Source: Streptomyces sp. NBRC 110028
GTDB lineage: Bacteria; Actinomycetota; Actinomycetes; Streptomycetales; Streptomycetaceae
Direction: 5' to 3'
DNA: 64,000 bases
Assembly: GCF_001417735.1 (NCBI RefSeq)
Contig: NZ_BBUZ01000023.1
Coordinates: 533,570-597,569 of the forward strand
Shown here: positions 24,878 to 33,740 of the stretch, one piece after another
How positions within the stretch are numbered: the stretch's first letter is position 1
Layout: each line of letters begins with the position of its first letter
Translations under genes and position numbers: made by a program
Notes under the pieces: generated by a model
What the model was told of the DNA's origin: nothing
Seen by the model: only the letters and a program-made list of their open reading frames with translations
Databases searched by the model: none

Positions 24878-25233
24878 GATCCGCTCCCCTCGAAATCGGC
24901 CTGGCCCCCGGCGGCCTCGCCGTCGTCATAGCCCGGGGTCCGCGCGCCGGCCAGGGCCTCCTCCAGCTCGGCGATCCGGGCGTCCCGCTCGGCCAGCTCG
25001 GCGCCCAGCCGCCCCAGCACATCGTCCACGTCCGCCATCCGGTAGCCGCGCAGCGTCATCGGCAGCCGCAGCGCCTCGACGTCCTCCCGGTCCAGCGGCC
25101 GGTCGGCGGGCAGCGGGTCGTCCAGCCGGTCGGGCGGCGCCTCGGCGAGCTGGCCGCCGTCGCCGCCGCCGACCACGGCGAGGGTGACGGCGCCGACCAC
25201 GACGACCAGCGTGATCAGCAAGAACAGGAACAC
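24874..25233 (-). CDS. DivIVA-domain membrane protein (119 aa)
   Basis: 119 residues from GTG 25233. One N-terminal membrane helix (about 1-22), then a DivIVA-like motif ALRLPMTLRGYRMADVDDVLGRL and a coiled coil (AELAERDARIAELEEALAG). Such DivIVA-domain proteins associate with membranes and often with cell pole or division proteins. Translationally coupled to tag downstream. I recall Rv1209 as the mycobacterial counterpart. Confidence 0.82.
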   Translation of the reverse strand: MFLFLLITLVVVVGAVTLAVVGGGDGGQLAEAPPDRLDDPLPADRPLDREDVEALRLPMTLRGYRMADVDDVLGRLGAELAERDARIAELEEALAGARTPGYDDGEAAGGQADFEGSGS

Positions 25234-25369
25234 GGTGATCGTTCTCCTCGGCTAGGGCGGCTCGGCCGTGACATCACGCGTGACGTCGGCCCCGTCAACT
25301 GTCTGACCCGATCGTGCCATGCCCCACCGACAGTTATCGTCGCTGCCGGACACCTGAGAGGAAGTACGC

Positions 25370-26230
25370 ATGCTGCGGCTGGGCCGACGCGAGTTCGACG
25401 AGAACGAGCGAGTGATCATGGCGATCGTCAACCGGACTCCGGACTCCTTCTACGACCAGGGTGCGACCTTCCACGACGAGCCCGCGCTCACCCGCGTCGA
25501 GCAGGCCGTCGCGGACGGCGCGGCGATCATCGACATCGGCGGGGTGAAGGCCGGACCCGGGGAGGAGGTCGGCGCCGCCGAGGAGGCGCGGCGCACGGTC
25601 GGCTTCGTGGCCGAGGTGCGGCGCCGCCATCCGGACGTGGTGATCAGCGTGGACACCTGGCGGCACGAGGTGGGCGAGGCGGTCTGCGCGGCGGGCGCGG
25701 ACGTGCTCAACGACGCCTGGGGCGGGGTCGACCCGAAGCTTGCCGAGGTCGCCGCCCGGTACGGCGCCGGGCTGGTCTGTACGCACGCGGGCGGGGCCGA
25801 ACCGCGCACCCGGCCGCACCGGATCGGCTACGACGACGTGGTGGCGGACATCCTGCGGGTCACCCTGGGGCTGGCGGAGCGCGCGGTGGAGCTGGGCGTC
25901 CGGCGCGACGGGATCATGATCGACCCGGGCCATGACTTCGGGAAGAACACCCGCCACTCGCTGGAGGCCACCCGGCGGCTGGGGGAACTGAGGGAGACCG
26001 GCTGGCCGGTGCTGGTCTCGCTGTCCAACAAGGACTTCGTGGGCGAGACACTGGACCGCCCGGTCAAGGAGCGGGTGATCGGGACGCTCGCGACGACCGC
26101 GGTCTCCGCCTGGCTGGGCGCCCAGGTCTACCGGGTGCACGAGGTGGCCGAGACCCGTCAGGTGCTGGACATGGTGTCGTCCATCGCGGGCCACCGGCCC
26201 CCGGCGGTCGCCCGCCGGGGACTGGTCTGA
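25370..26230 (+). CDS. folP2: dihydropteroate synthase homologue (FolP2-like)
   Basis: 286 residues, TIM-barrel of the DHPS family. The first motif NRTPDSFYD and SVDTWRHEV, VLNDAWGG and IDPGHDFGKNTRHS are recognisable. The loop that reads GGESTRPG in genuine DHPS is GGVKAGPG here, and the C-terminal SRKSF-like motif is SNKDF. The M. tuberculosis FolP2 (Rv1207) has no DHPS activity as I recall, and this gene sits in the same neighbourhood, so a different pterin- or sugar-related reaction is possible. Start ATG 25370 has GAGGAAG upstream. Confidence 0.82.
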   Translation: MLRLGRREFDENERVIMAIVNRTPDSFYDQGATFHDEPALTRVEQAVADGAAIIDIGGVKAGPGEEVGAAEEARRTVGFVAEVRRRHPDVVISVDTWRHEVGEAVCAAGADVLNDAWGGVDPKLAEVAARYGAGLVCTHAGGAEPRTRPHRIGYDDVVADILRVTLGLAERAVELGVRRDGIMIDPGHDFGKNTRHSLEATRRLGELRETGWPVLVSLSNKDFVGETLDRPVKERVIGTLATTAVSAWLGAQVYRVHEVAETRQVLDMVSSIAGHRPPAVARRGLV

Positions 26231-26255
26231 GGCCCGGTGCGGCTCCCGCGCCGGG

Positions 26256-27002
26256 TCAGCCGGACTCCTTGGTCACCAGGTCGACCACCTCGTCGATGTC
26301 GTCGGTGAGGTGGAACAGCTCCAGGTCCTGCTGGGACGCCTTGCCCTGGGCGATCAGCGTGTTCTCCAGCCAGTCGACCAGACCGCCCCAGTAGGAGCTG
26401 CCGAAGAGGACGATCGGGAACTGGGTCACCTTCTTCGTCTGCACGAGGGTCAGTGCCTCGAAGCACTCGTCGAGGGTGCCCAGCCCGCCGGGCAGCACCA
26501 CGAACCCCTGGGCGTACTTCACGAACATCGTCTTCCGCACGAAGAAGTAGCGGAAGTTCACGCCGATGTCGACATACGGATTCAGCCCCTGCTCGTACGG
26601 CAGCTCGATACCGAGGCCGACGGAGACGCCGCCCGCCTCGACCGCGCCGCGGTTGGCGGCCTCCATCGCGCCGGGGCCGCCACCGGTGATCACCCCGAAC
26701 CCGGCCTCGGCCAGGGCCCGTCCGATCTTCACCCCCGCCTCGTACTCCGGTGACCCCTCGGGCGTACGGGCGGAGCCGAACACGCTCACCGCCCGGCCGA
26801 GTTCCGCCAGCGTGCCGAAGCCCTCGACGAACTCCGACTGGATGCGCATCACCCGGAACGGGTCCTCGTGCACCCAGTCGGTGGCTCCCCGGGTGTCCAG
26901 CAGCCGCTGGTCGGTCGTGCCGGGCCGCATCTGGTGGCGACGGCGCACGACCGGGCCCAGACGCTGCTCGTGCAGCGCTCGCTCTTCCTCGGCGTTGCCC
27001 AT
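26256..27002 (-). CDS. LOG family protein (TIGR00730 type)
   Basis: 248 residues from ATG 27002, seven bases after GGGAG. The Rossmann fold carries the phosphate-binding GGGPGAMEAANRGA and PGGLGTLDECFE motifs that define the LOG (lonely guy) family, whose members release cytokinin bases from nucleotide monophosphates; others are annotated as lysine decarboxylases in error. The N-terminal 50 residues extend beyond the minimal family. It converges with folP2 across 25 bases. M. tuberculosis Rv1205 is a LOG protein in the same neighbourhood. Confidence 0.9.
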   Translation of the reverse strand: MGNAEEERALHEQRLGPVVRRRHQMRPGTTDQRLLDTRGATDWVHEDPFRVMRIQSEFVEGFGTLAELGRAVSVFGSARTPEGSPEYEAGVKIGRALAEAGFGVITGGGPGAMEAANRGAVEAGGVSVGLGIELPYEQGLNPYVDIGVNFRYFFVRKTMFVKYAQGFVVLPGGLGTLDECFEALTLVQTKKVTQFPIVLFGSSYWGGLVDWLENTLIAQGKASQQDLELFHLTDDIDEVVDLVTKESG

Positions 27003-27183
27003 CTATGTGCTCCCTTCGCCAAGATCTGCCAAAGATCTGTGCATCAGCGTAGGCCCACCGGACGGCGAAAGTCCGAAATCCGCGCCACGCTCATCTGTTC
27101 CTGATCTGCGAAGAAGCGGACGACGGCGTTCGACGGGCGACCGGGCCGGGCGGCTCGCCCGCTCGGGACGGCGGCGCTGCGGC

Positions 27184-28254
27184 TCAGCCGGTCAGCCAGA
27201 CCCGCAGCCGCTCCTCGGCCTCCAGCACCAGCGCGGTGTCCACGTGCTCCTCGCGCGTATGGGCCAGCTTGGGATCGCCGGGGCCGTAATTGACGGCGGG
27301 CACGCCGAGCGCGGAGAAGCGGGCGACGTCGGTCCAGCCGAACTTGGGGGCCGCCTCGCCCCCGATCGCCGCCACGAAGGCGGCGGCCGACGGGTGGGAG
27401 AGACCTGGCAGGGCGCCGGGCGCGGAGTCGGTGACGGTCACCTCGAAGCCGTCGAAGACCTCGCGGACGTGGGCGAGCGCCTCGGCCTCCGAACGGTCCG
27501 GCGCGAAGCGGAAGTTCACGGTCACGGCGCAGGCGTCGGGGATGACGTTGCCCGCGATCCCGCCTTCGATGCCCACCGCGTTCAGCCCCTCGCGGTAGAC
27601 GAGCCCGTCGATGTCCACCCGCCGCGGCTGGTAGGCGGCCAGCCGGTCCAGGATCGGGGCGGCCTTGTGGATGGCGTTCTCGCCGAGCCAGCTGCGCGCG
27701 GAGTGCGAGCGGTGCCCTCCCGTGGTCACCCGCACCCGCAGCGTGCCCTGGCAGCCGCCCTCGACCTTGCCCTCGGTGCCCTCCAGCAGCACGGCGAAGT
27801 CGGCGGCAAGCCACTCCGGGTGGTGTTCGGCCAGCCGCTTCAGGCCGTTCAGCTCGGCGGCGACCTCCTCGTGGTCGTAGAAGACGAAGGTGAGGTCGCG
27901 GTTGGGCTCGGGCACCGTCGCGGCGATGCGCAACTGCACGGCGACGCCGGACTTCATGTCGGAGGTGCCGCAGCCCCACAGCGTGCCGTCCTCGTCCAGC
28001 CGGGAGGGCACATTGTCGGCGATCGGCACGGTGTCCAGGTGACCGGCCAGCACGACCCGTTCGGCACGTCCCAGGTTCGTACGGGCGACGACGGCGTCCC
28101 CGTCCCGGTCGACGGTCAGGTGCGGCAGGGCGCGCAGGGCCTGCTCGACGGCGTCGGCGAGCGCCTTCTCGTCGCCGCTGACCGAGGGGAAGTCGACGAG
28201 CCGGGCGGTGAGCCGGGCCGCGTCCTGGGACAGATCGAGTGCTGGGTGTGCCAT
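27184..28254 (-). CDS. dapE: succinyl-diaminopimelate desuccinylase DapE
   Basis: 356 residues from ATG 28254. M20 family: metal-site motifs GHLDTVP, a central [12 protein letters not shown] (bridging Asp), YDHEEV (catalytic Glu and metal Glu), and GGHRSHSAR; the C-terminal His is in the AHTREEHV region. DapE releases succinate from N-succinyl-LL-diaminopimelate in the lysine and cell-wall precursor pathway. With dapC 1.9 kb away this makes a dap neighbourhood. TAGGGT seven bases before the ATG indicates a leaderless mRNA. Confidence 0.92.
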   Translation of the reverse strand: MAHPALDLSQDAARLTARLVDFPSVSGDEKALADAVEQALRALPHLTVDRDGDAVVARTNLGRAERVVLAGHLDTVPIADNVPSRLDEDGTLWGCGTSDMKSGVAVQLRIAATVPEPNRDLTFVFYDHEEVAAELNGLKRLAEHHPEWLAADFAVLLEGTEGKVEGGCQGTLRVRVTTGGHRSHSARSWLGENAIHKAAPILDRLAAYQPRRVDIDGLVYREGLNAVGIEGGIAGNVIPDACAVTVNFRFAPDRSEAEALAHVREVFDGFEVTVTDSAPGALPGLSHPSAAAFVAAIGGEAAPKFGWTDVARFSALGVPAVNYGPGDPKLAHTREEHVDTALVLEAEERLRVWLTG

Positions 28255-28261
28255 ACCGGCG

Positions 28262-28267
28262 ACCCTA
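28262..28267 (-). promoter_or_regulatory. -10 box of leaderless promoter for dapE
   Basis: TAGGGT on the minus strand, seven bases before the ATG at 28254. Confidence 0.65.
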
Positions 28268-28358
28268 GCCCGTCCGTCCCGGTGGCCCGGCGGCGGACTC
28301 GGGGCGTGGGCTTTCCCACCCTCCGCCCCTGAGCGGCACCGGGCCCGGGGCCACCCAG

Positions 28359-28364
28359 TAACGT
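28359..28364 (+). promoter_or_regulatory. -10 box of leaderless promoter for the gene at 28372
   Basis: TAACGT followed by seven bases and GTG at 28372. It forms a back-to-back leaderless pair with dapE, with start codons 118 bases apart. Confidence 0.6.
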
Positions 28365-28371
28365 GTGCCGC

Positions 28372-29280
28372 GTGCCCCGGTCCGTCTTCTCCAGCCGTCC
28401 TCGCCTGCTCCGTGCCGCGGTCGCGTGCGCCGTCCTGCTGGGGCTCGTCGCGTACGTATCGGCGCACCTGCTGACCGGTGGCGGCGGGCCGCCGCGCTGC
28501 GTCGCGCGGGCGGAGGGCGGCGATGTGCCGCTCGACCCCGAACAGGCCGTGAACGCCGCCACGATCGAGGCCGTGGCCGCCTCCCGCGGCCTGCCGGAGC
28601 GGGCCGTCACGATCGCGCTCGCCACCGCGCTGCAGGAGTCGGGGCTGCGCAACATCACCCACGGCGACCGGGATTCGCTCGGGCTGTTCCAGCAACGCCC
28701 CTCGCAGGGCTGGGGTACGGCGCGGCAGATCCAGGATCCGGTGTACGCGGCCGGGAAGTTCTACGACCACCTGGTGAAGGTGCCCGGCTACTCGCGGCTG
28801 CCGCTCACGGTGGCCGCGCAGCGCGTGCAGTACAGCGGCTTCCCGCAGGCGTACGCGAAGCACGAGACGGAGGCCGTGGTGCTGACCGCCACCCTCACCG
28901 GGCGTTCGGCGGCCGCCTTCAGCTGCCCGGGGCCGCCGGACGACGGGAAGGCGGGCGATCCGGCGCGCGTGAGGACGGCACTGAAGCGGGAGTTCGGGTC
29001 GGACGCCCGGTCGCGGCTGGACGTGACCGGGCAGGGCGGCGGCAAGCACGCCGCGGTCCCCCGGGAGGTGCTGGTCCCGGTGGCGGACACCTCGGCCCGG
29101 GGCGGCCCGGAGCAGCGCGGCTGGGAGCTGGCCTATTGGGCGGTGGCTCACTCGGACGAGTTGCGCATCGAACGGGTCTCTTACGGCAAGCACGTATGGA
29201 GCGCGCGGAATTCAGGGGGCGGCTGGCGCACGTCCGACAAGAGTTCCGGGCCGGATATACGCCTCACGCTCATGCGATAA
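28372..29280 (+). CDS. membrane-anchored lysozyme-like (transglycosylase-type) protein
   Basis: 302 residues from GTG 28372. One N-terminal membrane helix (about 14-36) is followed by an extracytoplasmic domain. The stretch [35 protein letters not shown] contains the ES and GLFQ-like signature of goose-type/SLT lysozyme folds (Glu68-equivalent in QES). The C-terminal half (from about 190) has no recognised domain. Streptomyces copies are often called heavy metal transporter, which nothing in the sequence supports. Likely muralytic or wall-associated, by inference. Confidence 0.78.
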   Translation: MPRSVFSSRPRLLRAAVACAVLLGLVAYVSAHLLTGGGGPPRCVARAEGGDVPLDPEQAVNAATIEAVAASRGLPERAVTIALATALQESGLRNITHGDRDSLGLFQQRPSQGWGTARQIQDPVYAAGKFYDHLVKVPGYSRLPLTVAAQRVQYSGFPQAYAKHETEAVVLTATLTGRSAAAFSCPGPPDDGKAGDPARVRTALKREFGSDARSRLDVTGQGGGKHAAVPREVLVPVADTSARGGPEQRGWELAYWAVAHSDELRIERVSYGKHVWSARNSGGGWRTSDKSSGPDIRLTLMR

Positions 29281-29358
29281 CGGGATAGATCGCCGCAGCT
29301 CAGCGCCGTTGACGGGGCACTGGGCGGCCCTTGTGGACGCATGGTGTGCGCGTGACCG

Positions 29359-29377
29359 GATAATGCGACACATTATC
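29359..29377. promoter_or_regulatory. inverted repeat in AT-rich promoter region
   Basis: Perfect 7-bp arms GATAATG and CATTATC around five bases. It lies 118 bases before the start of the cationic secreted protein in the most AT-rich stretch nearby and may be an operator or overlap a -10 element. Confidence 0.4.
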
Positions 29378-29494
29378 AATTCTTTACCCTGGGGCACCGC
29401 AACCTTCGCGCGGCTCACGCGATATTCACTGCGTCCGATCGCTGTCCGATCGCTGGACGCTTCACCGCATTTGTCCCCCCGTCAAAGGAGAACC

Positions 29495-30073
29495 ATGTCC
29501 CTCCCTCTCACGCGTCGGATCGCCCGGGCCGCGCTGCTGGTAGCGGCGAGCGCGACTCCCGTGGTCGGTGCCGCCGGCGCCACGAGTGCGGCGGATCCGG
29601 CCCTGCCGCACACTCCCAAGCTGGGCGGGCTGAGCGCGCTGGACCCCTCCTCCGTCGGTGAGCTGGCCGACGTCGCCTCGCAGCAGGCCGGGCGGACCGT
29701 CAAGGAAATTCTCCCCGCCAAGGCCGCCCCGGCGCGGACCACCCCGGGCAAGAGCGCACCCGCCGAGGCCGCGCCCGCCAAGCCCGCCACGGCCAAGGGC
29801 AAGGGCGGCGCCCACGCCAAGGGCAAGGGCGGCCTGCACGCCAAGGGCAAGGGCAAGGGCAAGGCGGTCCTGAGCAAGGGCCTGGCCAAGGGCAAGGGCG
29901 TCCACGCCAAGGGCGCCCCGGTACACCCCGCCCCGGCCCCGGTCCCCGCCCCGGCGCCCGTACCGGCCGCCGCCCCGGCTCCGCAGCAGCCCGCGCCCGG
30001 CACCCCGCAGCAGGCCGACGAGCTGCCGGTCAAGGGCCTGCCGTCGGTGAAGGGACTCCCGCTGCTCGGCTGA
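29495..30073 (+). CDS. secreted cationic repeat protein (192 aa)
   Basis: 192 residues from ATG 29495, with AAGGAG at 29485-29490. A signal peptide (LTRRIARAALLVAASATPVVGAAGATSAA) is followed by a conserved stretch, then a Lys/Gly/Ala-rich central block with repeated AKGKG and HAKGKGG units, a Pro/Ala spacer, and a C-terminal LPVKGLPSVKGLPLLG. Probably exported and disordered, strongly basic. I know of no function; polyanion (DNA, teichoic acid or polysaccharide) binding in the wall or matrix is an inference. It is a single gene followed by a terminator. Confidence 0.78.
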   Translation: MSLPLTRRIARAALLVAASATPVVGAAGATSAADPALPHTPKLGGLSALDPSSVGELADVASQQAGRTVKEILPAKAAPARTTPGKSAPAEAAPAKPATAKGKGGAHAKGKGGLHAKGKGKGKAVLSKGLAKGKGVHAKGAPVHPAPAPVPAPAPVPAAAPAPQQPAPGTPQQADELPVKGLPSVKGLPLLG

Positions 30074-30087
30074 GCCCCCTGATGTCA

Positions 30088-30121
30088 GGTGCCCCCGGCC
30101 GCCACAGCGGCCGGGGGCACC
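30088..30121. terminator. hairpin terminator between convergent genes
   Basis: 14-bp stem (30088-30101 with 30108-30121), extendable by one pair, between the secreted protein and dapC. Confidence 0.8.
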
Positions 30122-30136
30122 CTCGGTTTCGTCGCG

Positions 30137-31258
30137 TCAGGCGGTCAGGCGGCGCACCGCCGCCGCCACGCGCTCGTCCGTCGCGGTGAACGCGACGCGC
30201 ACGTACGCCCCGCCCGCCGGGCCGTAGAACTCGCCGGGCGCCACCAGGATGCCCAGCTCCGCCAGCGCGCCGACGGTGTCCCAGCACGGCTCGTCGCGCG
30301 TCGCCCACAGGTACAGCGACGCCTCGCTGTGCTCGATGCGGAAGCCGTGCCCCCGCAGCGCGCCGCGCAGCGCGGCCCGCCGCGCCTCGTACACCGCGCG
30401 CTGCTCCACGACGTGCTTGTCGTCACCGAGCGCGGCGACCGTGGCGGCCTGCACCGGCGCGGGCACCATCATCCCGCCGTGCTTGCGGATCTTCAGCAGC
30501 TCGCCGAGCACGCTCGCGTCACCGGCGAGGAACGCCGCGCGGTAGCCCGCCAGGTTGGACCGCTTGGACAGCGAGTGGACCGCGACCAGCCCGTCGAAGC
30601 TCCCGCCGGAGATGTCCGGGTGCAGGACCGACATCGGGTCCGCCTCCCAGCCCAGCTCCAGGTAGCACTCGTCGCTGACCAGCAGCACATCGTGCGCCCG
30701 GGCCCACTCCACCGCGGCCCGCAGCTCGCCCGGGGACAGCACCCGGCCGGTGGGGTTGGACGGGGAGTTCAGCCACAGCAGCTTCAGCCCCGCCGGGTCC
30801 AGCTCCGCACCCGCGGCGCCGGCCGCGAATGTCTCCGTGTCGTACGGCACCGGCTCGGCGCCCGCCAGCCGCGCGCCCACCTCGTACGTCGGGTAGGCCA
30901 GCCGCGGGAAGGCGACCTTGTCGCCGGGGCCGAGGCCGAGCTGCGCGGGCAGCGAGGCCACCAGCTCCTTCGAGCCGATCACGGGCAGCACCTGGGTGTG
31001 GGTGACCCCTCGCGCGCCCAGCCGCCGCTCCACCCACCCGGTCAGCGCGTCCCGCAGCGCGGGGGTGCCCCAGACGGTCGGATAGCCGGGGCTGTCCGCG
31101 GCGCCGGCCAGCGCGGTGCGGATCAGCTCGGGGACCGGGTCGACGGGGGTGCCCACCGAGAGGTCGACGATGCCGTCCGGATGGGCGGCGGCGGTCGCCT
31201 TGTACGGTTCGAGCCGGTCCCAGGGGAAGACCGGCAGGCGGGCGGAGACGGGTGGCAC
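30137..31258 (-). CDS. dapC: N-succinyldiaminopimelate aminotransferase DapC
   Basis: 373 residues from GTG 31258. PLP aminotransferase of class I: SPSNPTGRVLS, the acidic residue in VSDECYLELGWE, and the Schiff-base Lys in the HSLSKRSNLAGYR segment. The genomic position, beside the ferredoxin fdxA and close to dapE, matches M. tuberculosis dapC (Rv1178) next to fdxC (Rv1177), so the step from N-succinyl-2-amino-6-oxopimelate to N-succinyl-LL-DAP is the assigned role. Confidence 0.92.
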   Translation of the reverse strand: MPPVSARLPVFPWDRLEPYKATAAAHPDGIVDLSVGTPVDPVPELIRTALAGAADSPGYPTVWGTPALRDALTGWVERRLGARGVTHTQVLPVIGSKELVASLPAQLGLGPGDKVAFPRLAYPTYEVGARLAGAEPVPYDTETFAAGAAGAELDPAGLKLLWLNSPSNPTGRVLSPGELRAAVEWARAHDVLLVSDECYLELGWEADPMSVLHPDISGGSFDGLVAVHSLSKRSNLAGYRAAFLAGDASVLGELLKIRKHGGMMVPAPVQAATVAALGDDKHVVEQRAVYEARRAALRGALRGHGFRIEHSEASLYLWATRDEPCWDTVGALAELGILVAPGEFYGPAGGAYVRVAFTATDERVAAAVRRLTA

Positions 31259-31439
31259 GGGGTGGCTCGCTTTCTTCGAAACAGCCCGGGGCGCACGGGG
31301 ATGTCCGGCACCCCAAAAAGGTGTCCGGCCCCCGCCGGGCCCCGGGAATCCCGGGTGGATTCCCGGGAACAGCCCGGTCCCGCAGGCCGCATGCCATACG
31401 GGACCGAAGGCCGCGCCGGGTCTCAGTTCCCGGGCAGGG

Positions 31440-31766
31440 TCACTCGTCGTGCTCCTGCGGCGGAAGCGCGGCGATGAAGGGGTGGTCGCGCTCGATCAGG
31501 CCGAGCTTGCTCGCACCGCCGGGCGAACCGAGCTCGTCGAAGAACTCGACGTTCGCCTTGTAGTAGTCCTTCCACTCCTCCGGAGTGTCGTCCTCGTAGA
31601 AGATCGCCTCGACCGGGCAGACCGGCTCGCAGGCCCCGCAGTCGACGCATTCGTCCGGGTGGATGTACAAGGACCGCTGGCCCTCGTAGATACAGTCGAC
31701 GGGGCACTCCTCGATGCACGCCTTGTCCTTCAGGTCGACACAAGGCTGCGCGATGACGTAGGTCAC
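31440..31766 (-). CDS. fdxA: 7Fe ferredoxin (3Fe-4S plus 4Fe-4S)
   Basis: 108 residues from GTG 31766, nine bases after GGAGG. The Cys pattern C9, C17, C21, C25 and C40, C43, C46, C50 is that of seven-iron ferredoxins: C9, C17 (spaced eight) and C50 ligate a 3Fe cluster, and C21-C25 with C40-C46 take part in the 4Fe cluster; exact partition depends on the fold. The acidic C-terminal half is typical of actinobacterial FdxA/FdxC. It serves as electron donor, probably to P450 or other redox enzymes. Adjacent to dapC on the same strand. Confidence 0.95.
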   Translation of the reverse strand: MTYVIAQPCVDLKDKACIEECPVDCIYEGQRSLYIHPDECVDCGACEPVCPVEAIFYEDDTPEEWKDYYKANVEFFDELGSPGGASKLGLIERDHPFIAALPPQEHDE

Positions 31767-31828
31767 GCTGTCGTTCCTCCTCTTAGGGCTGTATCGCGCG
31801 GGAGCGCGGCGTCGTCGATGCCCGCACC

Positions 31829-31834
31829 TAGTAT
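31829..31834 (+). promoter_or_regulatory. -10 box for the acetyltransferase operon
   Basis: TAGTAT about 44 bases before GTG 31879. Confidence 0.45.
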
Positions 31835-31878
31835 CTCCGTTCCGGGGCACCGGACGCACATGAGGGGTTGGCAGAGCA

Positions 31879-32904
31879 GTGGATTTCACCACCGGCGGAC
31901 GGCTAGAGGTCCGGATCACCCCCGATGACGTGCGGAAACGAGTGTCCGTCAGACTACTCACCGGCGACCGGAGCGGCCCGGAGAGGTTCACGGACGTGGT
32001 CGGCGTTCTCACATCGTGGACCGAAGGTGTGCTGCACATCACCCGCCGCACCGGAGAGTCCGTCCGGATAGAGGAGTCCTCGCTGGTCGCGGGCAAGGTG
32101 GTGCCCGCCGCGCCGGCTCGCCGCCGGGGCCCGGCGGCGAGCGCGCACGAGCTGGACCGGGTCGCCGCCCGCGGCTGGCCGGCGACGACGAGCGAGCGGC
32201 TGGGCGAGTGGGAGCTGCGCGCCTCCGGCGGGTTCACCCGCCGCGCCAACTCCGTCCTGCCGCTCGGCGACCCCGGCCACGGTCTCGACGAGGCGCTGCG
32301 CCGGGTGGCCGGCTGGTACGCCGAGCGCGGGCTGCCCGCGTACATCCAGGTCAGCACGGGCGCCGAGGGCACCCAGGAGCCGCTGGCCGCGGAGCTTCAG
32401 GCGCGCGGCTGGACCCGGGAGGTCTCCGCGCAGGTGCGCATCGCGGCCCTGGCCCCGATCGCCGACCAGGACGCCGACGTCTCCGCGGTGACCCTCTCCC
32501 GGCGGATCGACGACGCCTGGCTGGCCCGCTACCAGCGCTCGGCGCGGCCCACCCCCGAGGCGCTGGCGGTGCTCTCCGGCGGCCCCTCGGTGTGGTTCGC
32601 GACGATACGCGGAGAGCCGGGGGAGGCTGCCGAAGAGGCCCCGGCCGCGATCGGGCGCTGTGTGGTGGACGGCCGCTGGGCCGGTTTCGCGGCGGTCGAG
32701 ACCGCCCCGGAGCGGCGCCGCCAGGGCCTGGCCCGGGCCGTGATGACCGCGCTGGCCCGCCGGGCGCTGGACGAGGGCGCCTCGGCCGCGTACCTCCAGG
32801 TCGAGACGGACAACAGCGGCGCCCACGCCCTCTACGACGGCCTGGGGTTCGCCCTCCACCACAGCTACCACCACTGGCGCGCGCCCAGCACCGATAGCGC
32901 ATGA
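31879..32904 (+). CDS. GNAT family N-acetyltransferase with N-terminal extension
   Basis: 341 residues from GTG 31879. The last 150 residues carry the GNAT acetyl-CoA loop RRRQGLARAVMTALARRALDEG, followed by VETDNSGAHALYDGLGF. The first 190 residues are a second, weaker GNAT-like half (RANSVLPLGDPGHGLDEAL, TREVSAQV) preceded by a small beta domain (RLEVRITPDDVRKRVSVRL), as in the actinobacterial tandem-GNAT proteins. The substrate is unknown. It overlaps the SirB1 gene by ATGA, so the two are coupled. Confidence 0.85.
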   Translation: MDFTTGGRLEVRITPDDVRKRVSVRLLTGDRSGPERFTDVVGVLTSWTEGVLHITRRTGESVRIEESSLVAGKVVPAAPARRRGPAASAHELDRVAARGWPATTSERLGEWELRASGGFTRRANSVLPLGDPGHGLDEALRRVAGWYAERGLPAYIQVSTGAEGTQEPLAAELQARGWTREVSAQVRIAALAPIADQDADVSAVTLSRRIDDAWLARYQRSARPTPEALAVLSGGPSVWFATIRGEPGEAAEEAPAAIGRCVVDGRWAGFAAVETAPERRRQGLARAVMTALARRALDEGASAAYLQVETDNSGAHALYDGLGFALHHSYHHWRAPSTDSA

Positions 32905-33728
32905 ACGAGACGTCACCACGCCGCAGGTTCGCCGACGAGGCCCGTGAGGAGCGCCCCGACCTGGCACTGCTGTGCCTGCTGATGGGCATGGAGGCCGACG
33001 ACGGGCTGGACGAGGCCGGGATCGACGCGGCGCAGATCGAACTGGACCGGCTGGCCGGGGAGGTTCCGTTCTCCCCCGGCGGGCCCGCCGCCTGGGCCGA
33101 CGCGCTCGCCCGGGTGCTCGGCGAGCGGTACGGCTTCCGGGGCGCCGCCGCCGACTACCGGCGGCTGGAGTCCTCGCTGCTGCACCAGGTGCTGCGGCGC
33201 CGCCGGGGACTGCCGATCCTGCTGTCGCTGGTGTGGATGGAGGTCGCGCGGCGGGCGGGCGCGCCGGTGTACGGGGTCGCGCTGCCGGGCCACTTCGTGG
33301 TCGGCTTCGGCGATCCGTACGGGGACCATGTGCTGGCCGACCCGTTCGACGGCGGCCGGCGGCTGTCCGGCCAGGACGCGGCGCTGCTGGTGTCGGGGAT
33401 CACCGGCGCGCCGCCGGAGCCGTCGGTGCTGGGCCCGGCCGATCCGCTGGACATCATGCTGCGCATCCTCAACAACATCCGTGCCTGGGCCGCCGCCCGG
33501 CCCGAGCGCACCGATGTCCAGCTGTGGGCGGTCGAGCTGGCGCTGCTGCTGCCGAGCCATCCCGCGCGGCTGCGCTACGAACGGGCGCGGCTGCTGGTCG
33601 AGCGCGGCGACTTCCTCACCGGGGCGCGGGAGCTGGAGGGTTACGCGGAGGTGGTGGACGCGGTCGAGCCGGAGGCGGCGGAGGCGGTACGGCGCCAGGC
33701 GCGCGCGGCCCGGGCACGGCTCAACTGA
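32901..33728 (+). CDS. SirB1 family / transglutaminase-like protein
   Basis: 275 residues. SirB1 hallmarks: RRRRGLPILLSLVWMEVARRAG, GVALPGHFVVGFG and VLADPFDGG, giving the His and Asp of a papain-like (transglutaminase core 2) arrangement; I see no Cys in the first motif, so activity is doubtful. The C-terminal tetratricopeptide-like part (YERARLLVERGDFLTGARELEGY) is common in the family. No established role beyond a possible link to protease or acyl chemistry. Translationally coupled to the upstream GNAT. Confidence 0.85.
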   Translation: MNETSPRRRFADEAREERPDLALLCLLMGMEADDGLDEAGIDAAQIELDRLAGEVPFSPGGPAAWADALARVLGERYGFRGAAADYRRLESSLLHQVLRRRRGLPILLSLVWMEVARRAGAPVYGVALPGHFVVGFGDPYGDHVLADPFDGGRRLSGQDAALLVSGITGAPPEPSVLGPADPLDIMLRILNNIRAWAAARPERTDVQLWAVELALLLPSHPARLRYERARLLVERGDFLTGARELEGYAEVVDAVEPEAAEAVRRQARAARARLN

Positions 33729-33740
33729 CCGCGCGCGCTG

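Noticed and set aside
28372..29280. Heavy metal transporter annotation
   Set aside because: Only one membrane helix and a lysozyme-like motif; nothing suggests transport.
29780..29920. AAGGGC-type repeats considered as a CRISPR or VNTR array
   Set aside because: The repeats are in-frame codons for Lys-Gly within a secreted protein; no spacers and no cas genes.
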